This document shows, one piece after another, positions 1-8,413 of a stretch of 64,000 nucleotides of DNA. Source of the DNA: an uncultured Oscillospiraceae bacterium (lineage in GTDB: Bacteria; Bacillota; Clostridia; Oscillospirales; Oscillospiraceae); NCBI GenBank assembly GCA_947625045.1, contig CANQMW010000003.1, positions 124,001 to 188,000 on the forward strand. The letters run 5' to 3'. The first letter of the stretch is position 1. Each line of letters starts with the position of its first letter. Position numbers and translations under genes: made by a program. The notes under the pieces are model-generated. The model saw only the letters and a program-made list of their open reading frames with translations, ran no database searches and was not told where the DNA came from.

Positions 1-929
1 GCGGCGTCACGCAGCAGCTTCACGGCGGCGGCGTAGTCCGCGTAGACGGAGTTCTCATCCAGCGCGGCGAAAGCGTCCAGAGCCTTCACGACCGCGTCAA
101 CATAGTCCTGCTGATAATAGGCAGTCCACTTCTTGGCGACCTGCTTGGACATCTTCGCATACTTGGTATCAGCAAAAGCAGTAGCAACACCGTCAGTGAG
201 AGGGGCAGCATTAGGGTCGCTCATACCCTTATAGGCGCTCTTGCAGTTGGTGCCGGTGAGCAAAGTGCTGGTGAGGTAAGTCTTGATACTGCTGCCACTG
301 ACAGCAGCCTTGACCGCAGCAAGATCGTCGGTCAGAAGGCCAGTCGTTGCGGTCTGGGTGCCGCCGTCAGCCTTCTTGATGAGACCCAGCAGAGTCGTAG
401 CAGCCTTTTTCACGCCGGAGTCGCTCACGTCGCCAGTGATGGGCAGGCCGTTGATGCCGTCCATGCAGCGCTTGGCCTCGGCGTAAGCCTTGTCGAAGGT
501 CGCGGTGCGGCTCGTGCTCTGTCCGATGGAAGTCCACTCGCCCTGGCCATAGACCTCCTCGGCGTCGACCTTCTCCTTCATGGCGTCGGCGACTTCCAGG
601 GCCTTCTCCAGCTTGTAGTGGGAGACCTTATCGATAACGCCCAGCGCTACGAGGTAAGGCAGATCCTCAGCGTCCTCGGGCATGACGGAAGCCATCTCGG
701 GCGCATCTTCGGCGGCCTCGACAGGCTCTTCAGCCGCCGGCTCGTCAACGACGGGCTCGTCGGCAGGTTCCTCGGCCTCAGGGGCTACAGGAGCCTCGGG
801 GGCCTCGGGCGCCTCTTCGACGACTTCGGCCGGAGCCTCTGCCTCGAAGTCCTCGGCCGCCAGGGCCGGGACGCACAGGGACAGAACCATGACCAGCGTC
901 AAAAGCAGGCTAAGTGCACGTTTTGTCAT
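1..929 (-). CDS. Secreted acidic protein of unknown function (3' end outside window)
   Basis: The gene starts at 929 with ATG eight bases after an AGGAGG site and runs off the left edge, leaving about 309 residues. Residues 1-24 form a signal peptide (MTKRA, then a Leu/Val-rich core ending in PALA-A). Residues 25-75 are an acidic Glu/Ala/Pro/Val linker without hydrophobic runs. The remainder is a helical, Ala/Lys-rich domain with a Gly/Thr/Ser stretch near residue 160 and only two cysteines. I do not recognise the domain; no S-layer homology motif, transpeptidase motif or sortase signal is visible in the part present. It is probably exported and may be wall-associated. A consensus-like promoter and two hairpins precede it. 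Function is not assigned. Confidence 0.75.
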   Translation of the reverse strand, partial: MTKRALSLLLTLVMVLSLCVPALAAEDFEAEAPAEVVEEAPEAPEAPVAPEAEEPADEPVVDEPAAEEPVEAAEDAPEMASVMPEDAEDLPYLVALGVIDKVSHYKLEKALEVADAMKEKVDAEEVYGQGEWTSIGQSTSRTATFDKAYAEAKRCMDGINGLPITGDVSDSGVKKAATTLLGLIKKADGGTQTATTGLLTDDLAAVKAAVSGSSIKTYLTSTLLTGTNCKSAYKGMSDPNAAPLTDGVATAFADTKYAKMSKQVAKKWTAYYQQDYVDAVVKALDAFAALDENSVYADYAAAVKLLRDA

Positions 930-979
930 TTTGTTGTCCTCCTAATGATTTTTCGGTTTTCTTCGCGCCCGGTCCTTTT

Positions 980-1030
980 ACAACAGAATTTACATTCCGT
1001 TGTTCAGGCACGAAGAAAACTTCTTCGGGC
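980..1030 (-). promoter_or_regulatory. Two hairpins in the 5' leader of the secreted protein gene
   Basis: Bases 980-988 and 995-1003 form a nine-base inverted repeat with one mismatch. Bases 1008-1017 and 1021-1030 form a second ten-base inverted repeat with one mismatch and a three-base loop. Both lie between the promoter and the start codon at 929, so they would fold in the mRNA leader. They may stabilise the transcript or bind a regulator. No U-tract follows either one on the minus strand. Confidence 0.45.
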
Positions 1031-1046
1031 ACGATTCGATGTGTAG

Positions 1047-1075
1047 ATTATAACGCCCCTCTACTGCAAAAGCAA
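1047..1075 (-). promoter_or_regulatory. Sigma-A promoter for the secreted protein gene
   Basis: On the minus strand TTGCTT (1070-1075) and TATAAT (1047-1052) are separated by 17 bases. The start of transcription would fall near 1040, giving a leader of about 110 bases. Confidence 0.65.
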
Positions 1076-1178
1076 GAGGGAAATTAAAAAAAATTACGTT
1101 TTTTTCGTGGAAATGCTTGTTAATTCCGCCTGTTTTTGTGGGATTTTCACGTTTTTTCGGCCGGTTACAGCACAAAAG

Positions 1179-1199
1179 CGCCCCCCTTGCGGCGGGCGG
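1179..1199 (-). terminator. Possible terminator after the tyrosine recombinase
   Basis: A GC-rich hairpin (CGCCC paired with GGGCG) lies 36 bases beyond the recombinase stop codon and is followed on the minus strand by CTTTTGTG. The stem is short, so this is a weak call. The rest of the 930-1234 gap holds only the promoter and leader of the next gene. Confidence 0.35.
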
Positions 1200-1234
1200 A
1201 ATACGGAATCTGCGTTATGTTATTTGTTTGGGGG

Positions 1235-2074
1235 CTATTCCAGAAGGGGCAGGGCGTCCATCTGGGCCCGCTGCTCATGGCAGCTATGGGCGGTGTAGAT
1301 GCGGGTAGTCTCCACGCTGGAATGGCCCAGGATATCGGCCAGGCGCACCAGGTCCCGGTATTTATTATAGTACGTGCGCGCGAAGAGATGGCGCAGGTTG
1401 TGGGGGAACACCTTGCCCCAGGCCACGCCCGCGCGGGCCGCCAGCGCCTTCATCCGGCGCCAGATGTTGCTCCGGTCCAGGGGTTTTCCCGTCCTCGTTA
1501 CGAATACCGCCCCCCGGCGGATGCGGCGGGCCGCACACCAGCAGAGAAGCCGCCGGCAGAGCTTTTCCGGCAGCAGGACCAGGCGGATCTTGCCCTTGGA
1601 GCGTATCTCTGCCCGGCCCTGGCGCAGGGCCGCGACGGTGATGGCGCCCAGCTCGCTCACCCGTATGCCCGTGGCGCAGATGGTCTGCACCAAAAGGGCC
1701 AGACGCTCGTCGCCGTCGGCGTTTGCGGTCCGGATGAGGCGGCGGTATTCCTCCGGCGTGAGCTCCTTCTCCTCCCGCAGGAACACCGCCCGCTGCACCT
1801 TCAAAAACCGCAGGGACCACTCCGGCACCCCCGCCCAGCGCAGAAAATGGTTCACCGCCGCCAGCATGGAGTTCACGGTGGAGGGCGCATAGCCCTCCTG
1901 CAGCAGCCCCCGCTTGAAATCCAGCAGCTGCTCTTTTTCGCTCAAAGCCCCGCCGCATCGGCGTTTCAGGGCTGTCAGCGCCCGCATGTACTTGGTCACG
2001 GTCTGGGGCGCCTGCTCCCGGGCCTGGAGATACCGGCGGAACCCCGCCAGGGTCTCATTGGACAGTGATATCAT
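1235..2074 (-). CDS. XerC-like tyrosine recombinase at the end of the phage module
   Basis: A 279-residue single-chain tyrosine recombinase. Residues 1-95 are a SAM-like core-binding domain and 110-279 the catalytic domain. The catalytic residues are all visible: Arg in TGIRVSEL, Lys in SKGKIR, His and Arg in FPHNLRHLFA, His in LGHSS and the nucleophile Tyr in TTRIY. The start at 2074 is chosen because GGAGG lies eight bases upstream; the open frame extends further but without a site. It has no N-terminal arm-binding domain, unlike typical temperate-phage integrases. It closely resembles the recombinase at 39847-40686 (shared GKVFPHNLRHLFA block). It is the last gene of the phage region but is separated from it by its own promoter and a terminator. 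Confidence 0.92.
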   Translation of the reverse strand: MISLSNETLAGFRRYLQAREQAPQTVTKYMRALTALKRRCGGALSEKEQLLDFKRGLLQEGYAPSTVNSMLAAVNHFLRWAGVPEWSLRFLKVQRAVFLREEKELTPEEYRRLIRTANADGDERLALLVQTICATGIRVSELGAITVAALRQGRAEIRSKGKIRLVLLPEKLCRRLLCWCAARRIRRGAVFVTRTGKPLDRSNIWRRMKALAARAGVAWGKVFPHNLRHLFARTYYNKYRDLVRLADILGHSSVETTRIYTAHSCHEQRAQMDALPLLE

Positions 2075-2108
2075 GGGATGAGCCTCCTTTGTATTTAGGT
2101 AACATGCT

Positions 2109-2123
2109 AAAAATGGGCAAAAA
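2109..2123 (+). repeat. Left half of a 15-bp inverted repeat around the recombinase promoter
   Basis: Bases 2109-2123 match the reverse complement of 2282-2296 at 14 of 15 positions. The repeat brackets 158 bases that contain the recombinase promoter and terminator. The sequence is A-rich and partly coincides with the terminator U-tract, so chance similarity is a real possibility. Confidence 0.4.
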
Positions 2124-2154
2124 AATTTGCGCCCCCGACTTTCGTCGGGAGCGC
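2122..2154 (-). terminator. Intrinsic terminator between promoter and recombinase start
   Basis: On the minus strand GCGC-TCCCGAC pairs with GTCGGGG-GCGC around a four-base loop, followed by AAATTTTTTT. It lies about 87 bases downstream of the promoter at 2248-2276 and 48 bases before the recombinase start. It could end phage-module transcription, attenuate recombinase expression, or both. Confidence 0.75.
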
Positions 2155-2247
2155 GTTTCTGCGGTCGGAGGAGACATTGACAAAACGGGGTCCACATTCA
2201 CCGAAAGCATCCGCGGCAGGGCCGTTTCTGCTTTACTATTTTGTTCC

Positions 2248-2276
2248 ATTATAGATTGTGTCCTGCCGATTGTCAA
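2248..2276 (-). promoter_or_regulatory. Consensus sigma-A promoter facing the recombinase
   Basis: TTGACA (2271-2276) and TATAAT (2248-2253) with a 17-base spacer on the minus strand, an exact consensus. Transcription would start near 2241 and meet the terminator at 2154 before reaching the recombinase at 2074. The rest of the 2075-2398 gap holds no convincing gene. Confidence 0.85.
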
Positions 2277-2281
2277 GCTGA

Positions 2282-2296
2282 TTTTTGCCAATTTTT
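2282..2296 (-). repeat. Right half of the 15-bp inverted repeat
   Basis: Partner of 2109-2123, one mismatch in 15 bases. It sits just upstream of the -35 element of the recombinase promoter. Confidence 0.4.
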
Positions 2297-2398
2297 CAGG
2301 AGTTTGCAGCCCTTTTTGATGAATATGCAATCTATCCGCAAATACTCGTATTTTACATAATATAGGATAAGTATGCGTTTAACATGAGAATTTATCCA

Positions 2399-2605
2399 TT
2401 ACCATCTGCTTTCCCGGCGAAAGAGCGCATATTCATTCGCCCGCAGCGGCTCCCGGACTGTGCATCCCGCACCGGGTATGCAGGGCCGTTTTCGTCCGGT
2501 CCGCAGGATATACACACAGCATTTCATCAGTTCGTCCCCGTCGCCGATGTAGATGGGGATGGAGAACCGGCAGCCCTCGCATCCCGTTTCGGTCCTCTTT
2601 TTCAT
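2399..2605 (-). CDS. Small cysteine-containing protein after the tail fibre
   Basis: A 68-residue basic protein beginning MKKRTETGC and holding five cysteines (CEGC near the N-terminus, then CC, C and C further on). Its ATG overlaps the tail-fibre stop by four bases (ATGA), which supports real, coupled translation. The Cys pairs could bind a metal, but no known fold is recognised. It is the last gene of the phage structural operon, where a holin or endolysin would usually be found; it has no transmembrane segment and cannot be a holin. Function unknown. Confidence 0.6.
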   Translation of the reverse strand: MKKRTETGCEGCRFSIPIYIGDGDELMKCCVYILRTGRKRPCIPGAGCTVREPLRANEYALFRRESRW

Positions 2606-4152
2606 GTGCCCGCCTCCAATCGCTCCAGCCGCTGTTCCAGCCGGCGTATCTTCATGTGTAAAAGGGGTATCAGCTCCGTGTAGCCGATGCCCATCTGCCC
2701 CGTGCCGTCCCGGCCCACCAGCGCCGCCACATCCGCCCGGGTCATCCCGGCCCGGGCAACGGCCGCCTCCATCTCCTGGGCGATATAGCCCCAGTGGACA
2801 GGCTCGCCATCCTTCTGCCAGGTATACCGGTACGCCACCGGGCGCATGCCGTCCAGCATCTTTATATAGCGTTCCGGTAGGTCTGTGACGTCCTTTTTGA
2901 TGTCTCTGTCCGAACTGGGGACGATCGGGCTCTGGGTGGATATGACCGTGCCGTTGATGCGGGCGCCGAAGTTTTCACCGGCCGGCACATAGCCCAGAAC
3001 TGCCGAAGGAATGCCATTGTTATAGTTTGTGCTCGCATATATGAGCTCTATGTTTCCTCCCTTTGAGGAACCGAATATGCCGTTGGAGGAATTGTCGTCA
3101 TAGTCCGCCAAATAGATATTCCCGGTCACAAGCGCCGCAATGTCATATGGATCTACCGGGTCGTATGCACTGCCGTTTCCGACCAGGCGCGCATAGGTCG
3201 CATACATGTGCTTTGTCGTTATAGAGCCATCCGCCGCGACCGTCAGATTGTCGCTGTCCACCATGAACGTCTTGTTATAGAAGTGCATGGAACCGCCTGT
3301 GATGGTGATGTCGGTATCGTCGTCGGCCACCGCCTGCCGGACCTGGGACATGTCGATGCTGCCGGAGCTGCCGTTGGACAGCCGGATATACGCCGTCCCG
3401 CCCAGAGAACCGGACACGCTCAGGGTGATGTCGCTCCCGGTCTGCTCTATGGTCGACATGCGGTCGTCCAGGCCTTGCACCGTGCTGGTGAGGCCGGACG
3501 CCGTCTGCTCTACCTTGCTGAGCCGTCCCTCCTGGTCGCTGACAGAGCTGGTCAAGCCCTTCGTCGTGGCCTCCAGGGACGTGATGTCGCCCTCAGCGCT
3601 CTCCACTCTTCCGCTTATCTTCCCGACCGATACCTCTATCTCCGCGACGGTCCCCTTCACGCCGTTTATGTTCTCTTCCACGCCGATGCGGATGTCGTCC
3701 GCGGTCTTGTCGATGTAGGAACGGGTCTGGGCCAGCTTGCGCTCGACGCGCCGGTCGTAGGTGTCGGACACGCCATACTCATGGTCGATCTCGCTGTCCG
3801 CCGGGGCGCCGATCTGGCCCAGGTGCCCGGAGCCGAATATCATCTGCCGGTTTGCCAGCATGGTATACGTGCCGTTGATGGTCACACCGTCTCCCAGCTC
3901 CGCCTCCGGGTCCATGACCGCGTTCTCCGCGCCGTAGGCCGTGTAGCTCTTCCCGCCTATCTGCCGCAGCAGCGCGTCCGCCATGGCCTGGGTGCCGTAG
4001 GGGCAGGTGATCTCCATGACGTAGCCGTCCATGTTCCCGGCCCGGTATTCGTGTTCCTCGTCCACCACGAGGGCGATGCCGTCCACCGCCCGGGTGGAGC
4101 CGTAGCCCTCATACCGGCTCACCCGCCGGCCTATGTACTGTTTGTTGTTCAT
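2602..4152 (-). CDS. Phage tail fibre with C-terminal S74 intramolecular chaperone
   Basis: A 516-residue fibre. Residues 1-160 carry a tail-attachment region, 160-265 show heptad-like repeats with recurring TSSV, LEATT and VEQT segments typical of a trimeric coiled shaft, and 265-410 are a beta-rich Gly/Ser/Asn section. Residues 414-516 match the peptidase S74 chaperone: SDRDIKKDV at the start (Ser414 and the nearby Lys form the self-cleavage dyad), AYRYTW, GYIAQEME and GIGYTELIPLL, ending in a short coiled coil. Such domains trimerise the fibre and then cut themselves off. The start overlaps the upstream stop (ATGA). The fibre is the likely host-recognition protein. Confidence 0.85.
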   Translation of the reverse strand: MNNKQYIGRRVSRYEGYGSTRAVDGIALVVDEEHEYRAGNMDGYVMEITCPYGTQAMADALLRQIGGKSYTAYGAENAVMDPEAELGDGVTINGTYTMLANRQMIFGSGHLGQIGAPADSEIDHEYGVSDTYDRRVERKLAQTRSYIDKTADDIRIGVEENINGVKGTVAEIEVSVGKISGRVESAEGDITSLEATTKGLTSSVSDQEGRLSKVEQTASGLTSTVQGLDDRMSTIEQTGSDITLSVSGSLGGTAYIRLSNGSSGSIDMSQVRQAVADDDTDITITGGSMHFYNKTFMVDSDNLTVAADGSITTKHMYATYARLVGNGSAYDPVDPYDIAALVTGNIYLADYDDNSSNGIFGSSKGGNIELIYASTNYNNGIPSAVLGYVPAGENFGARINGTVISTQSPIVPSSDRDIKKDVTDLPERYIKMLDGMRPVAYRYTWQKDGEPVHWGYIAQEMEAAVARAGMTRADVAALVGRDGTGQMGIGYTELIPLLHMKIRRLEQRLERLEAGT

Positions 4153-4787
4153 ACCAGTATCCGCACGCCGCCGAAGGTGATGGCGCTGCCCTCCTCCTCT
4201 TCAATGAGATAATGGGTCTCCGGGGGCATGGACCCGAACAGCGGCACCAGCAGCAGCTGCCCCGCCGCCGTCACGATCCAGTTGCCCCCGTGGGCCGCGG
4301 CGATGTACCCCAGCACCTCCCGCATGGTGTATCCCTCCGCCGGGTAGTCCACCGTGTACCCGCCGTTGAACGCGCACCGGGGGTCAAGGCTGGTACCCAT
4401 AGCCGCGGCGATGACCTGCGCCGCCCGCGCCATGGTCATGGGGAAGGCGTTCGTATCCGCCGGCCGCCACTCCCGCTCCGCCGCCATCATGACGTCGTAG
4501 CAGGTGACGGTGAGCCTCCTGTCCCGTTCGGCGCGCTCGTCTATCCAAAATATCCCCAGGGGCGTCCAGTTCGCCTCGCCCTTATCCCGGACCCATGCCC
4601 GGACCCGGGCCATGCGGGGCGGCGCCGCCGTTGGATGGAAGGTCATGGTGAACACGGCGCAGGCGGTGTTGCCCACGCTCACTGTGTCGAACAGGGACTG
4701 GTTCAATTCCGCCGCCTCGATGCTCTCCATGCCGTAGACCACGCCTTCCACATCCACCTTATATTCCCGCTCACCGTTTGCTTTCAT
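4149..4787 (-). CDS. Phage tail-tip or baseplate-hub-like protein
   Basis: A 212-residue protein beginning MKANGEREYKVDV, with a beta-rich N-terminal half (VFTMTFHP, ARVRAWVRD, GIFWIDE, LTVTCYD) resembling the hub domain of siphovirus tail-tip proteins, and a C-terminal part with YTMREVLGYIAAAHGGNW. Its position between the distal tail protein and the fibre is where the tail-associated hub sits. It is much shorter than tail-associated lysins and has no peptidase motif. It overlaps both neighbours by four bases, so the three are translationally coupled. Confidence 0.6.
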   Translation of the reverse strand: MKANGEREYKVDVEGVVYGMESIEAAELNQSLFDTVSVGNTACAVFTMTFHPTAAPPRMARVRAWVRDKGEANWTPLGIFWIDERAERDRRLTVTCYDVMMAAEREWRPADTNAFPMTMARAAQVIAAAMGTSLDPRCAFNGGYTVDYPAEGYTMREVLGYIAAAHGGNWIVTAAGQLLLVPLFGSMPPETHYLIEEEEGSAITFGGVRILV

Positions 4788-5161
4788 ATGGGATCAACTC
4801 CGATCATATTGAACGTGAGGCTGTCGTACCGCTCCTTGGCCTCGTTCCACCGGCCCACAGCCAGGGACCCCTTGCCCACATAGAACCGTCCGTCCCGCCA
4901 TGTACCGTAGTAGGGCGACATGTAGTGGAGGGTGAAGGGTTTGCCCAGGGCCACCACCTGCAATATGGTCCGCATCTCCTCCCGGGTGAGCCATGTGGCC
5001 GTGTAAGAGAAGGACTCCACCGTGAACATAGCGCTGGCGTACAGCGTCCCGTTCATGGCCCGGGTGGAGTCATCGGTGTAGGTGGTCTCGAAGTCATAGC
5101 CCAGCCCCTCGTCCGGCTGGCGGATGATGATGCCGTTCAGCGTGATGTATTCCTGCGCCAT
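4784..5161 (-). CDS. Distal-tail-like phage protein
   Basis: A 125-residue beta-rich protein (ITLNGIIIRQPDEG, ATWLTREEMRTIL, FTLHYMSPYYG, YDSLTFNMIGVDPI). It directly follows the tape-measure gene, with its ATG abutting the stop codon, and precedes the hub-like protein. Position and size fit a distal tail or tail-tip adaptor that links tube to fibre. The family assignment rests on synteny, since no diagnostic motif can be named. Confidence 0.55.
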   Translation of the reverse strand: MAQEYITLNGIIIRQPDEGLGYDFETTYTDDSTRAMNGTLYASAMFTVESFSYTATWLTREEMRTILQVVALGKPFTLHYMSPYYGTWRDGRFYVGKGSLAVGRWNEAKERYDSLTFNMIGVDPI

Positions 5162-7252
5162 TTATCTGTCACCTCCCAGCATGAACGGGTTGCGCCCCGT
5201 GGTCCGGCGGGCCGCCTGGCCCTCGCTGACGACCTTCTCAAAGAGCACCCTGCCGTCCAGTTCACCGATGAACGTGTACCGGTTCTCACCGCCGGCGCGT
5301 CCCTCATCCTTTCTTTCCAGCAGCGCCCGCAGGGCCCGGGCGGTCTCGCCCATCTCCTGCTTTTCCCGGGTGGCATAGCCCGCCCGGGGCGGCGTCACCG
5401 TCCCCGCCGCCAGTGCCGACATGGGCATGGCCAGCTTTTCCAGTGCCGCCGGTATCCGCCCCAGCCGGTCCGCGATGTCCTCCAGCGCCGGGGCCAGCTT
5501 CTCACTGCCCAGGAGCGCGGCTATCTTCACCGCCACCGCGTCTATCCACTCCGTATGCCGTTCCAGAGGCACGATGGCCTCCTTCCCGGCCTCCCCGGCG
5601 CCGATGAGGGTGGCCCCGTCCACGATGCCGCCTCTGGCGTACCACTGGATGCTGAAGTGGGGCACCGATGGCGGATTCAGGGAGAACTTACCCGTGATGG
5701 ACAGGTGGGGCAGCTTCAGCTTGGGCAGGCTCCAGGAGAAGTTGAAGCAGTCCTTGATCTTCTGGATGACCTCCGCCACCTTCTTTCTGGCGCTCTCCAG
5801 CTTGTCCTGGATGGTGGAGCGGATGGACTCAAAGCTGCCCGCCACCTTGCTCCGGGCGGCCTCCGCCTTTTCCTGGATAGTGGACCGGACGCTCTCCATG
5901 AGCGAGCGCACCTTCTCCCGCACGGCGGTGAGCTTCTCCTCTATGGCCGCCTTCATCTGCTGGAACTTCTCCGTCACCTTCTCCTTGGCCTGGGATATCT
6001 TCTCCTGGAGCTGGGTCTTGATGGTGTTGAAGATGACCACAGCCTTGTCCTTCAGGGCCGTGGCCTTGTCCGTGACCGTATTCTTGATGGCCTCCCACTT
6101 CTCCGCCGTCCACGTCTTCAGCTTGTCCCATGCCTCCCGGACCAGCCGGCCCACAGCCTGAGCGCCCGCCGAGGCCTTGGCGGCGACGGTCTGGAATATC
6201 TCCTTCACCTTTTTGGGCAGCTCTTTTCCCTGCTTCACCGCCCAGGTGACGATCGCGGCCAGCGCGCCGATGAGCAGCGGTATCCAGGAGCCGGTGAGCA
6301 GCGCGATGGCCCCGCCGACGCCTATGAGCCCCGCCTGCAAAACGTGCATACCGTTCGCGGTCAGCTCCCCGGCCCTCAGCCAATCCCTGATAGCCAGCAC
6401 GATGGACCCAATGCCGCCCACCGCCAGCGCCACCGCGCCCCCGGCGGGCCCGAAGACCATGAGCGCCCCGGCGGCCGCCGACGCGACGCCCCCCAGCAGG
6501 GTGATCATGTTCTTGAGCCCGATGCCGTTGGTCCAGGCGTCCATATACCCCTTCACCGCCAGCACCGCCCCGCCGATGGCGAGGGACAGGCCCAGCGCGC
6601 TTTTCATATCCGCCCCGAACTGCCGGGCCAGCTTCCACGCGGCCAGCGCCCCGCCGATGGCCCCGGCGTACCAGAGGATATCCGCCAGGAGCGTCTTCAC
6701 CGCGTCGATATTTTCGATGGGCACGTCCTCGAAGTAGTCCTCCGCGCCCCCACCGCCGCCGGAGCCGCCGCCCCCGCCGGAGCTGGACCGGGTCTCCCAC
6801 AGGTTCACCTCATCCAGCCCGGACAGCTCGTTCACCATCTTCCCCGCCGCCCTGGCGCCGGACTTGAGGCTCTTGTTGTAGCCGTTCTGGCCCGTTATCA
6901 GCTTTTTATAGGACCCGGCCCCGCCCAGCACCGCGAAAAACAGCGCGATCATATTGATGGCCCGCGCCAGTATGTCGCACAGCGCCGACACCAGCGGCGC
7001 CACGGCCGTCAGCACCGGCACGAAGGCCGCCGCCAGCGCGTCCTGCAAGCCGTTCAGGGAATCCCGCAGGGCCCGGACGCTGGCCCCCGCCGCGTCGTCC
7101 TCCCGGCACAGCAGCGCCATGGTATGGCCCAGGCTCTGAAGCTTTGCCGCCGCCCCCCGGCATGCCTCGCCATAGGCCTCTATCTCCTTCCGGGCCGCGG
7201 TGACGCCTGTGGCGTCCACCCGGCACCGGATCACCGTCTTCTTCTCCGCCAT
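5162..7252 (-). CDS. Tail tape-measure protein
   Basis: About 696 residues from the ATG at 7252, preceded by AAGGGGAGAG; the frame runs nine codons further upstream without a site. Residues 60-125 are hydrophobic, 170-180 are a Gly-rich run (after ETRSSS), and 200-345 contain several Ala/Gly/Ile-rich hydrophobic segments typical of the tape-measure membrane region. Residues 350-520 are a long Lys/Glu/Ala coiled coil with repeated [14 protein letters not shown] and STIQ elements. It sets tail length and is extruded during DNA injection. It lies between Gp15 and the distal tail gene, the usual order. Confidence 0.88.
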   Translation of the reverse strand: MAEKKTVIRCRVDATGVTAARKEIEAYGEACRGAAAKLQSLGHTMALLCREDDAAGASVRALRDSLNGLQDALAAAFVPVLTAVAPLVSALCDILARAINMIALFFAVLGGAGSYKKLITGQNGYNKSLKSGARAAGKMVNELSGLDEVNLWETRSSSGGGGGSGGGGGAEDYFEDVPIENIDAVKTLLADILWYAGAIGGALAAWKLARQFGADMKSALGLSLAIGGAVLAVKGYMDAWTNGIGLKNMITLLGGVASAAAGALMVFGPAGGAVALAVGGIGSIVLAIRDWLRAGELTANGMHVLQAGLIGVGGAIALLTGSWIPLLIGALAAIVTWAVKQGKELPKKVKEIFQTVAAKASAGAQAVGRLVREAWDKLKTWTAEKWEAIKNTVTDKATALKDKAVVIFNTIKTQLQEKISQAKEKVTEKFQQMKAAIEEKLTAVREKVRSLMESVRSTIQEKAEAARSKVAGSFESIRSTIQDKLESARKKVAEVIQKIKDCFNFSWSLPKLKLPHLSITGKFSLNPPSVPHFSIQWYARGGIVDGATLIGAGEAGKEAIVPLERHTEWIDAVAVKIAALLGSEKLAPALEDIADRLGRIPAALEKLAMPMSALAAGTVTPPRAGYATREKQEMGETARALRALLERKDEGRAGGENRYTFIGELDGRVLFEKVVSEGQAARRTTGRNPFMLGGDR

Positions 7253-7271
7253 GATCTCTCCCCTTCTGCCT

Positions 7272-7835
7272 TCACACAAACAGCTCCTTCAGAGCCGCCC
7301 GCCGGGCCTTATCAGCCTCGGTCTCCGGCTTTTTCAGCTCCACCAGCGCCCTGTTCGCCTTGTAAAACTCCTGCTCCCAAGTCTCCAGCTTCCGGCCCCT
7401 GGCCCGCTTGTCCCGGATAGACAGCACCGTGGAAAAAAGGCTCTCCCCTATCTCCATATAGGCGCCCAGAAAGGTCCACCAGTGCAGATAGGGCATAGCC
7501 CGCACCTCGCCCCCCAGAACCCGGTTCACCGCCGGCAAAATGAGCCCCGCGTCCTGCTCCCAGTCCATGGTCCTGGGCCCGGGGCGCCTCTGCTCCGTCC
7601 GGAGCCCTCCGTCTATGAATCCCGCGGCCTTTTCCAGTGCCTCGTCGTACCGCTCCCGGGGGATATCCTCCCATGTCTCATACAGCACCCGCAGGGCGAT
7701 GGCCCCCTTCTCGTCGGCCTCATACTCCGAGCTGGACAATATCTGCAACAGATAGAGGATATCCCGGAAATCCGTCCGGATAGGATAGTCCACATCCCCC
7801 ACCCGGAGGGATGTGGACAGCTCATAGGGATTCAT
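7272..7835 (-). CDS. Bacteriophage Gp15-family tail assembly protein
   Basis: A 187-residue protein starting [27 protein letters not shown], the characteristic opening of the Gp15 family, with later [16 protein letters not shown] and a central [14 protein letters not shown] block. The ATG overlaps the upstream chaperone stop by four bases. In Firmicute siphophages this protein follows the tail chaperone and precedes the tape measure, and is thought to act with the chaperone in tail assembly. The C-terminus is Lys/Ala-rich. Confidence 0.8.
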   Translation of the reverse strand: MNPYELSTSLRVGDVDYPIRTDFRDILYLLQILSSSEYEADEKGAIALRVLYETWEDIPRERYDEALEKAAGFIDGGLRTEQRRPGPRTMDWEQDAGLILPAVNRVLGGEVRAMPYLHWWTFLGAYMEIGESLFSTVLSIRDKRARGRKLETWEQEFYKANRALVELKKPETEADKARRAALKELFV

Positions 7836-8260
7836 TTCTCGTACTTTTCCGTGGCCTTTTTGATCTTGGCCAGCTTCTTGTCCAGGCGCTTTTTCGTCAC
7901 GCTCTCGATGAGCGCGCCCACGCCCTCCAGCACCTGCTCAAAGAAGAAGTCACCGTTTTTCGTGACGGTGAGAGGCCCGCACTGGGAAAACAGCCCCTCC
8001 GACACGCCGGCGCCCAGCAGGTAGTCGAACTGGCCGGCGATGTCGTCGGCCAGCTTGTTCATGGCGGCGATCTGCTCATCCTCCGGCATGGCCTCGTCGA
8101 AGCTCACGCCGTTAAAAAACTCCACCACCGTGCCGTAGCGCTTCAGGATATTGGAGTCGGCGGGGTTGAAGCTGAACGCGCCGATGACCTGGCCCAGCTC
8201 GTCCTCCACCTCCACCGACAGCGCCCCGGTCTCCACCCGGAGCTTGGATACCTCTGCCAT
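7832..8260 (-). CDS. Phage tail assembly chaperone
   Basis: A 142-residue acidic protein with a basic C-terminal tail ([20 protein letters not shown]). It begins MAEVSKLRVETGALSVEVED after GGAGGAGACAAG. Its position immediately before Gp15 and the tape-measure gene, its size and charge pattern fit a gpG-type tail assembly chaperone. I looked for a slippery heptamer that would fuse it to the next frame and found none of the canonical form, so the two products are probably made separately by overlap coupling. Confidence 0.65.
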   Translation of the reverse strand: MAEVSKLRVETGALSVEVEDELGQVIGAFSFNPADSNILKRYGTVVEFFNGVSFDEAMPEDEQIAAMNKLADDIAGQFDYLLGAGVSEGLFSQCGPLTVTKNGDFFFEQVLEGVGALIESVTKKRLDKKLAKIKKATEKYEK

Positions 8261-8413
8261 CTTGTCTCCTCCTAATTTATAATTGCCTACCCGACGCGCG
8301 GCTGGAACCGGCAGTGCCCCGCACGCGGTTGGTGAACGAAGCGAACTTTAGCGGGAGGGGCCCTGCCGGGCCAGGCCGCGCTTTGCCAGTATTCTTACTC
8401 TCTCCCCGCCGTA
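8261..8413. other. 153-bp gap inside the phage structural operon
   Basis: This is the only sizeable gap in the otherwise overlapping phage operon. It contains a GGCCC/GGGCC hairpin near 8360-8375 without a U-tract, and no open frame with a ribosome binding site apart from that of the chaperone gene. It may reduce expression downstream of the abundant tail-tube gene, or mark a lost small gene. Confidence 0.4.

Noticed and set aside
1365-1958. Long open frames inside the first recombinase on both strands
   Set aside because: High GC keeps other frames open. These have Arg/Gly/Pro/Ala-rich composition, no ribosome binding site and overlap a gene with intact catalytic motifs.
2055-2330. A 91-residue minus-strand frame over the recombinase promoter
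   Set aside because: It spans the -10 element, the terminator and the recombinase start, lacks a ribosome binding site and has no family-like pattern.
4778-7420. A very long plus-strand frame opposite the tape-measure gene
   Set aside because: Antisense shadow: Arg/His/Pro/Leu-rich, no motif, no start signal, and the minus strand carries an orderly phage operon.
7832-8260. A programmed -1 frameshift joining the tail chaperone to Gp15
   Set aside because: The downstream frame is open backward for at least some codons, but no canonical slippery heptamer (X XXY YYZ) lies near the end; ATC AAA AAG does not fit. ATGA overlap explains expression.
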